Source: Thermohalobaculum sediminis (GTDB taxonomy: Bacteria > Pseudomonadota > Alphaproteobacteria > Rhodobacterales > Rhodobacteraceae). From it: DNA of 64,000 nucleotides. Shown here piece by piece: positions 56,098 through 64,000 of this stretch. The translations under genes and the position numbers were made by a program. Positions within the stretch are counted from its first letter, which is position 1; each line of letters starts with the position of its first letter. The notes under the pieces were generated by a model. It did not search any database. It saw only the letters and a program-made list of their open reading frames with translations, and was not told where the DNA came from. The stretch is from positions 310,001 through 374,000 of the forward strand of contig NZ_JAMFKN010000002.1 of the NCBI RefSeq assembly GCF_023487995.1. Reading direction: 5' to 3'.

Positions 56098-56780
56098 GCG
56101 GGGGGCGCCCCCTCCGGTACGCCGGCCAGCGCAACCCCGATCATGGCGTCGCGCCCGACGAGAGCGGCGAGGCGGTCCTCGGTCCACCCCTCGGTGCCGG
56201 CGGGGCGGGCAGGCAGGACCAGATAGCGCATGTCGGCGGTAGAATCGTGGACCTGCACGCGCATGTCCCCGGGCAGCCGCGTGCCGAACTCGGCCAGCAC
56301 CGCGCGCGGCTCGCGCACGACGCGCGAGCGGTAGGCGCGGGTCTTGTACCAGTCGGGCGGCAATCCCAGAAGGTTGCGCGGGTAGCACGAGCAGAGCGTG
56401 CAGACGACGACGTTGTGAACCTCGGCCGTGTTCTCGACCACCACCAGCTTGAGCGCATCGACCTCGATGCCAAGCTCGCGGCAGGCGGCGGAACCATCGA
56501 CCATGAGCCGCGCCTTGAAGGCGGGGTCCACCCAGGCGCGGGCCACCACCCGCGCACCGAGGGCAGGGGAGCGGGCGTCCATGCGCTCGACCTGCGCCAT
56601 GATCTCGGCCGCGGTGGTGATGCCCTTCTCGATCAGGATCTCGCGCAGCGCGATCTCCATGATCTGGAAGCGGCTCAGGGCCGTGTCGTCGTCCGGCCGG
56701 TAGGGGTGGCCCGATGGGCTGAGGCCGTGATGGTCATGCCCGTGATCGTGGCCATGGTCGTGATCGTGGTCATGCGGCAT
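56094..56780 (-). CDS. nthA: nitrile hydratase alpha-type subunit, cobalt type, His-rich N-terminus
   Basis: A 228-residue subunit with the metal claw VCTLCSC at residues 126-132. Thr in the second position after the first Cys marks the cobalt type (iron enzymes have Ser). The first 18 residues hold nine His in an HD/HG alternation, a likely metal-binding tag not typical of the family. It would hydrate nitriles to amides, or act on a related substrate such as thiocyanate. The start overlaps the gene for the beta C-terminal half. Confidence 0.9.
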   Translation of the reverse strand: MPHDHDHDHGHDHGHDHHGLSPSGHPYRPDDDTALSRFQIMEIALREILIEKGITTAAEIMAQVERMDARSPALGARVVARAWVDPAFKARLMVDGSAACRELGIEVDALKLVVVENTAEVHNVVVCTLCSCYPRNLLGLPPDWYKTRAYRSRVVREPRAVLAEFGTRLPGDMRVQVHDSTADMRYLVLPARPAGTEGWTEDRLAALVGRDAMIGVALAGVPEGAPPA

Positions 56781-57120
56781 CGACGGGCTCCAGCCAGTGC
56801 TCGAAGATCTCGGCATCGAGCGTGTCGCCGGGACGCTCGGCCGTCCCGCCCCAGATCTCGGCCATGGTGAAGCGCACGCGGTAGAGCGTGACCGGGTTCC
56901 CGCGGCGATGGTTGTAGGCCAGTTCCTCGGGGTTGTGGAAATCGCCGCAGATCCGCTCGATCCGCCCGGTGCGGCCGCGCAGATAGAAGGGCGTGCGCAG
57001 GTGGCCGATCGACATGCCGGGCTTGACGCGCACCGCCTGACCGGGCCGGAAGCGTCCGCCCGCGGTCGGATAGGGCGGCGCGAAGCCGGGGGGCGTGACG
57101 TCGGGCAGAACGGGCTTCAT
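56770..57120 (-). CDS. nitrile hydratase beta-type subunit, C-terminal half as a separate protein
   Basis: A 116-residue protein matching only the C-terminal beta-barrel half of nitrile hydratase beta: GGRFRPGQAVRVKPGMSIGH, then PFYLRGRTGRIERICGDFHN, then LYRVRFTMAEIWGG. The helical N-terminal half is encoded separately at 57620-57988. This is the arrangement of thiocyanate hydrolase and toyocamycin nitrile hydratase (three subunits). It overlaps both neighbours. Confidence 0.85.
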   Translation of the reverse strand: MKPVLPDVTPPGFAPPYPTAGGRFRPGQAVRVKPGMSIGHLRTPFYLRGRTGRIERICGDFHNPEELAYNHRRGNPVTLYRVRFTMAEIWGGTAERPGDTLDAEIFEHWLEPVDAA

Positions 57121-57623
57121 GGCGCGCGCTCCGCCGCTCGGGCGCCGGTCCGGAAGCTGAAAGGCCCGAAGGCGGTGGTCTCGGCCACCTCGAGGCCGGC
57201 GCTGCTGCGCGTCACGCGCATGCCGAGCTCGGGAAAGTCGGTGATGTCCGCAGGCACGATGCTGCCGCCCATCAGGCAGACGAGCGGCTCGGTGTCCGAG
57301 GCGTTGCGTATCGAATGCGCCTCGCCCCCGGCCGGGAAGCTCACGAAATCGCCTGGGCCGAGGTCGTGCGTCTCGTCGCCCAGCCGCACCGCGGCCCTGC
57401 CCGAGACGACGAAGGTCCATTCATCCTCGGCGTGGTGGCGGTGATGCGGGAACGCCTGGCCGCCCGGTGCCACGCTCACCATGTTGAGCCCCGCCCCGCG
57501 ATGGCCCGCGAGCCGCGAGAGATCGGTGATGCGGCAGGCGGCCGCCGGCTGCAGCGAGTGGACGAAGTCGCGCGCCGCCGCGTCGATCTGAGCCGCACGC
57601 AGGATCTGGCCCGGCCCGCTCAC
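57117..57623 (-). CDS. cupin-domain protein
   Basis: A 168-residue single-cupin protein: PGGQAFPHHRHHAEDEWTFV carries the first metal motif (His residues and Glu) and PAGGEAHSIRN the second. GTG 57623 overlaps the preceding gene. Inserted between the two beta-half genes of the nitrile hydratase operon, it may act on the substrate or product, or in metal handling. I know of no described partner of this kind. Confidence 0.82.
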   Translation of the reverse strand: MSGPGQILRAAQIDAAARDFVHSLQPAAACRITDLSRLAGHRGAGLNMVSVAPGGQAFPHHRHHAEDEWTFVVSGRAAVRLGDETHDLGPGDFVSFPAGGEAHSIRNASDTEPLVCLMGGSIVPADITDFPELGMRVTRSSAGLEVAETTAFGPFSFRTGARAAERAP

Positions 57624-57988
57624 GCCGCATCCCCCGCTGTCTCGCCATGGCCCTGCGCCTCGCCATAGGTGGAACCGCGGGCGACGATCTCGGCCATCCG
57701 GGCGTTCAGCTCCTCGAGCGTGATGGCGCCGCATTCGACTAGGTTCTGCGCGCAGGCCTGCACCCAACGCTCGTAGTAGGTGCGCTCCTCGAAGGCCTGC
57801 GGCCCCATGTCCTCGAGCGCGCGCCTGAGCCCGTCGACCGAGAACAGGCCCTTGACCCCGCAGAGGATGACGAGCGCATCGACCCGCTTCTCCCACAGCG
57901 CGAAGTCGTGCCCCGCGCGGTCGATCCCGCCCGCGGGCAAGCCGCCCATGTCGTGCCAGCGCCGGCCGGTGTCGAAATCATCCTGCAT
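57620..57988 (-). CDS. nitrile hydratase beta N-terminal half / accessory-type protein
   Basis: A 122-residue helical protein: HDMGGLPAGG, then FALWEKRVDALVILCGVKGL, then DGLRRALEDM, then RTYYERWVQACAQNLVECGA. It matches the N-terminal half of nitrile hydratase beta and, equally, the accessory/activator family related to that half. With the separate C-terminal half nearby, a structural-subunit role is at least as likely as an activator role. It is the first gene of the operon. Confidence 0.82.
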   Translation of the reverse strand: MQDDFDTGRRWHDMGGLPAGGIDRAGHDFALWEKRVDALVILCGVKGLFSVDGLRRALEDMGPQAFEERTYYERWVQACAQNLVECGAITLEELNARMAEIVARGSTYGEAQGHGETAGDAA

Positions 57989-58159
57989 GGTGGTCACGCT
58001 AGCCCGCGGCGAGTGCGCCGCCAAGAGGGCAGTTCGGGAACCGGCCTTGCGCAATTCGGTAAGCTCGCTCCGGGTCAGGTCAGATCCTGTTTGACTTGTC
58101 GGCGCCGCGGCGTGACCATTCGATATGGGTGGGTCACGGAGCTTTGCTCGCGGGTCGCC

Positions 58160-58717
58160 ATGTTCCACATCTCCAACCGGTGCGAGGCGGAGCAGGTCGT
58201 TTCCGGTCTTGCTCTCGGCTTTGCCGCCGATCCGTTCGTTCGCTGGCTTTTCCCCGAGCCGCGAGCGTATCTGGAAAACTTCCCTTCGGTGATCGAACAC
58301 TTTGGTGGCCGGGCGTTCGAGCACGGGGCGGCCTACGGGAACGAGGAATTCACGGCGGGTGCGCTCTGGCTGCCGCCCGGTGTGCATCCCGACGAGGAGC
58401 AGCTCGTTGCCTGCTTTCAGGAGACGGTTGCACCCGAAAAGCATGATGCCCTGTTCGCGACCTTCGAACAGATGGCCAGCTATCACCCCGACGAGCCCTG
58501 CTGGCACCTCGCGTTCATTGCCGTGGACCCGTCACGTCACGGCAAGGGGCTCGGGTCGGCGCTGCTCGGGGAAGGTCTGCGGCAATGCGAAAGGGATGGG
58601 AGGCCAGCCTATCTGGAATCGACCAATCCCGCGAACCTGTCGCTCTACAGGCGTCACGGGTTCGAGCAGATCGGGCTGATCGATACCGGGCGCGCGCGCC
58701 GCCGCTCTTCCCTATGA
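58160..58717 (+). CDS. GNAT-family N-acetyltransferase
   Basis: A 185-residue GNAT fold with the acetyl-CoA-binding motif AVDPSRHGKGLGSALL and the C-terminal NLSLYRRHGFEQIG. The start is uncertain: an upstream GTG at 58111 is also possible. Divergent from the nitrile hydratase operon. Substrate unknown. Confidence 0.8.
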   Translation: MFHISNRCEAEQVVSGLALGFAADPFVRWLFPEPRAYLENFPSVIEHFGGRAFEHGAAYGNEEFTAGALWLPPGVHPDEEQLVACFQETVAPEKHDALFATFEQMASYHPDEPCWHLAFIAVDPSRHGKGLGSALLGEGLRQCERDGRPAYLESTNPANLSLYRRHGFEQIGLIDTGRARRRSSL

Positions 58718-58876
58718 TCCGCCCGTCCCGTTGAACTGTATCGGCGCGAGCGGCATCTGCGTTGCACCTGTGGGGCTCGGGAAGAATGACGCCGGATGTC
58801 GTCGCCCGGCCATCGGCGAGATGATCGCGCGCATGTCGCCAGGGGCGTCCGCCGGGTCGCGCGGGCCGTAGAACGG

Positions 58877-58904
58877 AAAACTCCCCCGTCGCGATGCGCG
58901 GGGG
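58877..58904 (-). terminator. rho-independent terminator after trxA
   Basis: On the minus strand cccccgcgcatcgcgacggggg forms a GC-rich hairpin (outer six pairs plus an inner three) followed by AGTTTTC, 45 bases past the trxA stop. Confidence 0.65.
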
Positions 58905-58948
58905 CGGGTCTGGCTCTCGCGATGCGCCGGGGCGGCCCGGCGGGTGGC

Positions 58949-59269
58949 TCAGATCGCGTCCTCGATCCAGTTCGCGATGCCCCGCTTCGAATCGGCGCCA
59001 ACCTTGCGCTCGACGATCTTGCCGTCCTTGAAGATCAGCAGCGTCGGGATGCCCCGGATGCCATACTTCGACGGCGCGTTCGGGTTGTCGTCGATGTTCA
59101 CCTTCGCGACCTTGACGCGGCCCTTCATCTCGCTGGCGATTTCCTCCAGCGCGGGGCCGATCTGCTTGCAGGGGCCGCACCACTCGGCCCAGAAGTCCAC
59201 CACGACCGGAAGGTCGGATTTGAGGACGTCGCTTTCGAAGCTGGCGTCGCTCACATGCATGGTCGCCAT
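58949..59269 (-). CDS. trxA: thioredoxin
   Basis: A 106-residue thioredoxin with [10 protein letters not shown] (Cys31, Cys34) and [15 protein letters not shown] (cis-Pro). Normal length and intact active site; a general cytoplasmic disulfide reductant. It follows addA on the same strand, an order common in Rhodobacterales. Confidence 0.96.
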   Translation of the reverse strand: MATMHVSDASFESDVLKSDLPVVVDFWAEWCGPCKQIGPALEEIASEMKGRVKVAKVNIDDNPNAPSKYGIRGIPTLLIFKDGKIVERKVGADSKRGIANWIEDAI

Positions 59270-59369
59270 GAGTCTTCCCCTTGTCTGGCAGCCCCCGCGG
59301 GGGCAGCGGTCGATGACCGCGAGTGACGAAGCTATGAACCGTGCCCACGGGAATCAAGCCACTCGATCG

Positions 59370-62300
59370 TCAACGCCCGCGTGCGCTGCCGTCGCCTACG
59401 CCGGCCCGCGCGGCGGCGAAGGCCGCGTCCACCAGCGCGTCGGGCAGCCGCATCAGCCGCGGCCCCGCGGTCCACAGGATGGCGACCGAGACCGCGCGTC
59501 CGGGATAAAGCCGCGACAGTGCGGCCCTGTAGGCGCCAAGCTGGGCGAGATATTCGGCGCGCACCGCGTCCTCGGCGAAGGGGGGCACGGGGTCGGTCTT
59601 GAAGTCCACCGCGAGCACGCCGCCGTCGCCTGAAATCAGCCGGTCGATGCGCCCCTCGATCGCGGTGCCGTCCTCGAGCCGGTCGGAGAAACCCGCCTCG
59701 GCGAGGGAGCCCGCGCCGAAGAGCGATTCGGCGAAGGGCGCGTCCAGCACCGCCCCCGCCTCGGCCAGCGCCGCGTCGCGCAGCGCGGGGTCGAGCGCGG
59801 GAAGCGCCCCGGCGAGCAGGGCGGGGCCCAGCGCCGCGCGCTCGTCCGGCAGCCGGCCCGCGAGGCGCTCGAGCACCAGATGCACCGCCGTGCCGTAGTC
59901 GAGCGCGGCCTCACGACCCCGCCCGGCGCCGCCCGAGGGCGCCGCCTCGTCGGGCGCCAGCGCCGACGGCGCGAGCGGGGCCGGCGCGCGCGCCTCGGGC
60001 GGCGCCGGGGCAAGCCAGGACGGAAGCGCGACCGCGGCCGGGCGCTCGGGCGGGCCCGCGGGTTCGGGCGCGGATGCGGGCGCGACCTCCGGCGCGGTGT
60101 CCCCGGTCTCGAGGCGGCGACGGGGGGTGTCGAGCCCCTCGGGCCCCGCGATCTCCGACCAGCCATCGAGGCGTGCCGCGCCCGCCTCGATCATGCCGTA
60201 CCACGTGCCCTCGACCCGCGCGGGGTCGCCCGCGCCGCACAGGATCAGCCAGTCCTCGGCGCGCGTCAGCGCGACGTAGAGGAGGCGCTTGCGCTCATCC
60301 GCCTCGCGCCCCGCGGCGGCGTCCGCGGCCGCGCGCACCGCCTTGGGCTCGCCCGAGGCCGCACCGGCCCAAGCGACCAGCAGCGGCGTGTTGCCCTCGC
60401 CCTCCAGCGCCAGAAGGCGCGGGCGACCGCCGCCGCCGCCGGGACGGGCCATGGTGTCGGGCAGGATCACGATGGGGGCTTCCAGCCCCTTGGCGCCGTG
60501 GACAGTCATGACGCGGACCTCGCCCGCGCCCGCCTCCATCTCGCGCTTGACCTCGATCTCGCCCGCCTCGACCCAGGCGGTGAAGCCCGCGAGGCTGGGC
60601 GTCTCGCGGCTCTCGAAGGCCAGCGCCTGTTCGAGCAGCTCGTCGATCGGGTCCTCGGCCTCGGCGCCGAGCCGGGCGATCAGGCGCGCGCGCGCGCCGT
60701 GGCGGATCAGCGCGCGCTGCAGGAACTCGTAGGGCCTGAGGTAGTCGGCCCGGGCGGCGAGGTCGTCGATCAGCTCGGTGGCCTGCGGGTGACGCGCGCG
60801 CGCGCCGCGCAGGCGGTCGATCAGCCGCTCGCCCCGCGCCCGGCCATGGGCAAGGGCGAAGAGGTCGTCCTCGGAAAGCCCCAGGATCGGCGAGCGCATC
60901 AGCGCGGCGAGCGAGAGGTCGTCGGCCGGCGTGATCGCGACCTTGACCAGCGCCATCAGGTCCCTGACCGCAAGCTCGCCCGCGAGGCTGAGCCGGTCGG
61001 CCCCCGCCACCGGCACGCCCAGCGTCTTCAGCCGGCGGATGAGCGAGCGTGCAAGCAGGTCGCGCCGCGCCACCAGCACCAGGATGTCGCCGGGGCGCAC
61101 GCGGGCCGCGGGCCGGCCGGCACGCGGCGGCAGGCTGTCCTCGGCTATCATGCGTGCGATCTCGGCCGCGAGCATGCGGGCAAGCCGCAGCTTGGGCGCG
61201 CCGGGCGGCGGCTGGTCCACCGGGCGCCACCACTCGCGGTCATCGTCGCGCGGCCCCGGCGTCACCAGCGGCCAGAGGTCGATGCGCGCGCCATCCTGAG
61301 CGCGATGGGCCGCATGCTCGACCGGCGCGCCGTCGACCGTGAGGCCCGCCGCCGCCTCGCCCGCAAAGACCGCGTCGACGAAGTCGAGGATGCCGGGCGC
61401 CGAGCGGAACGAGGTGGTGAGCGCGGGGCGCGCCAGCGCGCGGCCCATGCCGCCCAGCCAGTCGGCCAGCGCCTTCCGGGTTGCCCCGAAAGCGCCCGGC
61501 TCGGCCCCCTGGAAGGAATAGATCGACTGCTTCTCGTCGCCCACGACGAAGAGGCTGCGGTTGCGCGGGCCCTCGGCCGCAAAGAATTCCTGCGTGATCG
61601 CCCGGATCACCTCCCACTGCGCGGGGGCGGTGTCCTGCGCCTCGTCCACCAGGATATGGTCGATGCCGCGGTCGAGCTTGTAGAGCGCCCAGGCCGCGAG
61701 GTCCGATCGCGCCACGAGGTCGCGCGCCCGCGCCACGAGGTCGTCGAAGTCGAGGAGGCCCCGCGCGGCCTTGGCGCCGGCATAGCGGTCCAGGACGGCG
61801 CGGGCGAAGGCGTCGAGGTCGGCCGCCCGCGCGGCGGCAGCGGCGGCGTTGAGCGCATCGGCCGTGTCCACGGCCCATTCGAGCATGTCGGCGGTCAGGC
61901 TGTCGGCATCGGGCGCCGCGGCGAGGACGGCCTGCACCGGAAAACCGCGGCGGCTGCGCGGCTCGCCCTTCCCGGTGAGATAGGCTGCGAGGAGTGCCTG
62001 CACGGCAGCCAGCGGCACGCTTGCGCGCAGGGTACGGGCGTCGAGGATGCCCTCGGCCACCGCCTTGTCGGTCTTGCCGCCGAGCGCCGCCAGAACCCTG
62101 GCGAGCGCCGCGAGGGCATCCCAGTCGAGCAGGCCGAGCCGGGCCGTGGCGGTGGCATCGGCCCCCGCAAGCGCGGCCTCGCCCAGATGTGCGGCGATGC
62201 GGGGGGCGACCGCCGCCACCGGGAAGTGCTCGCGTTTCGCGAAGATCGCGTCCACCAGATCGCTGATGCCGCCCTCGTTGAGCCGCGCGGCGATGCGGTC

Positions 62301-62834
62301 GAAGGGGGCGCCGGGCGCCACCTCGGCCTCGGCCGCGAGGTCCGCGAGGATCGCCTGCACCATCAGTGCCTTCTGCCGGTCGTCCAGCACCTCGAAGCGC
62401 GGCGAGACCCCGGCCTCGAGCGGGAAGCGGCGCAACAGCGCGTCGCAGAAGGCGTGGATGGTCTGGATCCTGAGCCCCCCGGGGGTTTCCAGCGCCGCGG
62501 CGAACAGCGTGCGGGCGCGGGCGATGCGGGCGGGATCGGCCGGGGCGCCCCCGCCGCCTTCCAGCCCCGCAAGCTCGGCCGCGAGCTTGGCGTCGGGCGC
62601 CATCGCCCAGCCACCCAGCATGGCGAAGAGGCGCGTCTGCATCTCGGCCGCCGCCGCGCGGGTGTAGGTGAGGCACAGGATCCGCTCGGGCCGCGCGCCC
62701 GACAGCAGCAGCCGCGCCACGCGCTGCGTCAGCACCCGCGTCTTGCCGGAGCCCGCGTTGGCCCCCACCCAGGCGGAGACGGCGGGGTCGGCGGCTTCGA
62801 CCTGCGGGCCCGTTGGGCTGAGGCGCGCGCTCAC
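59370..62834 (-). CDS. addA: double-strand break repair helicase AddA
   Basis: An 1154-residue UvrD-type helicase-nuclease from GTG 62834, which overlaps the addB stop. Motifs in order: Walker A GANAGSGKTRVL, CLTYTRAAAAEM, LVDEAQDTAPAQWEV, VVGDEKQSIYSFQGAEP, MTVHGAKGLEAPIV, and the C-terminal nuclease LAVDFKTDP with YLAQLGAYR. It processes DNA ends for RecA loading together with AddB. The longer frame upstream is a shadow of addB. Confidence 0.95.
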   Translation of the reverse strand: MSARLSPTGPQVEAADPAVSAWVGANAGSGKTRVLTQRVARLLLSGARPERILCLTYTRAAAAEMQTRLFAMLGGWAMAPDAKLAAELAGLEGGGGAPADPARIARARTLFAAALETPGGLRIQTIHAFCDALLRRFPLEAGVSPRFEVLDDRQKALMVQAILADLAAEAEVAPGAPFDRIAARLNEGGISDLVDAIFAKREHFPVAAVAPRIAAHLGEAALAGADATATARLGLLDWDALAALARVLAALGGKTDKAVAEGILDARTLRASVPLAAVQALLAAYLTGKGEPRSRRGFPVQAVLAAAPDADSLTADMLEWAVDTADALNAAAAAARAADLDAFARAVLDRYAGAKAARGLLDFDDLVARARDLVARSDLAAWALYKLDRGIDHILVDEAQDTAPAQWEVIRAITQEFFAAEGPRNRSLFVVGDEKQSIYSFQGAEPGAFGATRKALADWLGGMGRALARPALTTSFRSAPGILDFVDAVFAGEAAAGLTVDGAPVEHAAHRAQDGARIDLWPLVTPGPRDDDREWWRPVDQPPPGAPKLRLARMLAAEIARMIAEDSLPPRAGRPAARVRPGDILVLVARRDLLARSLIRRLKTLGVPVAGADRLSLAGELAVRDLMALVKVAITPADDLSLAALMRSPILGLSEDDLFALAHGRARGERLIDRLRGARARHPQATELIDDLAARADYLRPYEFLQRALIRHGARARLIARLGAEAEDPIDELLEQALAFESRETPSLAGFTAWVEAGEIEVKREMEAGAGEVRVMTVHGAKGLEAPIVILPDTMARPGGGGGRPRLLALEGEGNTPLLVAWAGAASGEPKAVRAAADAAAGREADERKRLLYVALTRAEDWLILCGAGDPARVEGTWYGMIEAGAARLDGWSEIAGPEGLDTPRRRLETGDTAPEVAPASAPEPAGPPERPAAVALPSWLAPAPPEARAPAPLAPSALAPDEAAPSGGAGRGREAALDYGTAVHLVLERLAGRLPDERAALGPALLAGALPALDPALRDAALAEAGAVLDAPFAESLFGAGSLAEAGFSDRLEDGTAIEGRIDRLISGDGGVLAVDFKTDPVPPFAEDAVRAEYLAQLGAYRAALSRLYPGRAVSVAILWTAGPRLMRLPDALVDAAFAAARAGVGDGSARGR

Positions 62835-64000
62835 GGGGTGTCGCCGGCAGGACCTGCCGCCTCCCATTCCGCGCGGCGCGCGAGGTGATCGTAGGTGCCT
62901 TCCTCGGCCCCGAACTCGACCCGGCCGCGCGCAAGGTATGGCATCTCGGCCGAATCGTAGGCCGTGAGGAGCGCGATCAGCCGCGCGTGATGCTCGGCCA
63001 GCGTGTCGGGCAGCGGCGTCTCGGGTCGGGTTTCCTTGCCACCCTCGCCCGAGCCGGTGAGGCCGAGATAGGCGCCGCCAAGCGCGGGCATGGGGGGGAT
63101 GCACTCGAAGCCCCCGGTCGCGAGGATCAGGCCCTGAAGGTGCAACTGCTGCGAGAAGACGCCGATCTGCTTGGGGCTGGGCGGCAGGCCGGCCTTGTAG
63201 TCGTAGATCATGGCGCCGCCCTCGACCGCGTCGATGCGGTCGGCGGTGGCGGACAGGGTGAAGGCGCCGCCGGGCAACGGGATTTCCAGCTGTCCTCTGA
63301 CCTCGAGCCCCAGCGGGCGGCCCTCGGCCCGGCGTTGAGCCTCGCCCGCAACGAACCAGTCCGCCGCGCGCGCGATCCGGCCCGCCCAGGCGCGGCGGGT
63401 TGCGGGCCAGGGGATGCGGGCGCGCAGTTCGGCCTCGGCGATCGCCATCAGCCGGGCGCGCTCGGCGGCCAGGTCGGGGCTGCCCGGCGGGGTCTCGGCC
63501 ACGAAGCGGTGCAGGATCGCGTGGATCGCGTTGCCGCGGTCGAGGAAGTCGGGCGCCTTGCCCAGCGGGCCGAGGGGAGAAAGCCGCAGGATGCGCTCGG
63601 CATAGACCGCATAGGCGTCGCGGATCAGCGTCTCGATCCGGGTGACGGACAGGCGCCGCGGGCGCGCGGCCACGGGCGGGCGCGGCGCCGGGCGCTCGGC
63701 GGGCGGCAGGGCGGCGGCGGGGCGGTGGATCGTGGGGATCAGCGCCAGAAGCTCGGCCCCCCGCGCCCGCATGGCACCGAGCGCCGCGGGGTCGGTGCCG
63801 CCCAGCAGGTTCTCGAGCCGCACCAGCCAGCGCGAGGCCACGGTGGGCGCGCCGCCCGCGCGCAGCGCGCGGCTGAGGATCACCCGCGGGCGCGCCGCCG
63901 CCTGCAGGAAGTCATGCGCCGAGAGGCCAATCTCGCGCTCGGGCGCGGGCAGGCCCAGGCTCTCGCGCATCGGGCGGCTCAGCCACGGGTCGGGCGAGGG
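62831..64000 (-). CDS. addB: double-strand break repair protein AddB, C-terminal part
   Basis: The frame is open through the right edge, so the N-terminal helicase-like part lies outside the window. The visible end contains LSAHDFLQAAARPRVILSRA, GNAIHAILHRF, and the nuclease-domain segment IYDYKAGLPPS with QLHLQGLIL, as in the alphaproteobacterial AddB family. Its stop overlaps the addA start (GTGA). Confidence 0.92.
   Translation of the reverse strand, partial: PSPDPWLSRPMRESLGLPAPEREIGLSAHDFLQAAARPRVILSRALRAGGAPTVASRWLVRLENLLGGTDPAALGAMRARGAELLALIPTIHRPAAALPPAERPAPRPPVAARPRRLSVTRIETLIRDAYAVYAERILRLSPLGPLGKAPDFLDRGNAIHAILHRFVAETPPGSPDLAAERARLMAIAEAELRARIPWPATRRAWAGRIARAADWFVAGEAQRRAEGRPLGLEVRGQLEIPLPGGAFTLSATADRIDAVEGGAMIYDYKAGLPPSPKQIGVFSQQLHLQGLILATGGFECIPPMPALGGAYLGLTGSGEGGKETRPETPLPDTLAEHHARLIALLTAYDSAEMPYLARGRVEFGAEEGTYDHLARRAEWEAAGPAGDTP

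Noticed and set aside
59880-62888. 1002-residue open frame on the plus strand opposite addA
   Set aside because: Antisense shadow caused by high third-position GC; no motifs, and addA is intact on the other strand.

Overview
The window reads as a high-GC alphaproteobacterial chromosome, most likely Rhodobacterales. This is inferred from gene content and order: addB-addA next to trxA, acnA divergent from ccmABCD-ccmG, dapF-mtaB-ftsY, and a class III cyclase with TolB-like and TPR regions. From 36.8 kb onward it is compact core chromosome. From 1 to 36.8 kb it is largely accessory DNA.

Layout. (1) 1-2.3 kb: the end of a histidine kinase, a receiver protein and a receiver-cyclase, all overlapping. 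(2) 2.3-2.9 kb: decayed pieces of an alginate-export-type outer-membrane protein and an IS6-family transposase. (3) 2.9-18.6 kb: an aryl-polyene-like type II fatty-acid/polyketide locus. Fifteen genes run on the minus strand (AMP ligase, COG4648-type membrane protein, ACP, halogenase-like flavoenzyme, ketoreductase, two hotdog dehydratases, ketosynthase plus KS-like partner, MMPL exporter, LolA-like carrier, acyltransferase, lipoprotein, glycosyltransferase, methyltransferase). A divergent acyltransferase and lipoprotein follow, then an MlaC-like protein and another lipoprotein. (4) 18.8-21.4 kb: a radical SAM gene runs into a truncated plasmid/phage primase and a third IS6 remnant. (5) 21.5-36.8 kb: a genomic island in tRNA-Lys(TTT), with 49-bp identical attachment repeats at 21499-21547 and 36805-36853, a tyrosine integrase, an HTH/AlpA-like protein, a DUF3631-type ATPase, small phage-like genes and a nuclease-like protein.

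The most striking structure is nested inside that island. A segment of about 8.27 kb (27456-35724) has 17-bp terminal inverted repeats matching at 16 of 17 positions and is flanked by a CTAG duplication. Removing it and one CTAG rejoins two halves of a broken gene exactly in frame. The right end carries an intact IS5-family (IS427-like) transposase. The rest is a cargo operon: an MscS-type channel, a urea/amide-type periplasmic binding protein, a Cache-HAMP-PAS-PAS-PP2C-HATPase protein of 1177 residues, and two STAS proteins. This looks like a self-contained partner-switching signalling module carried by a single-transposase transposon.

From 36.8 kb the core regions are: dapF, mtaB, ftsY, a hydrolase-like gene, an EamA transporter, yciB and a ZIP-like transporter; ccmG-D-C-B-A (minus strand); acnA with a good terminator; a class III cyclase; a Usg-like protein; a DUF1223 protein; and an LpxL-like acyltransferase with a MATE transporter. 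Next comes a cobalt-type nitrile hydratase-like operon whose beta-type subunit is encoded as two separate halves with a cupin gene between them. The window ends with a GNAT protein, trxA, addA and the C-terminal part of addB.
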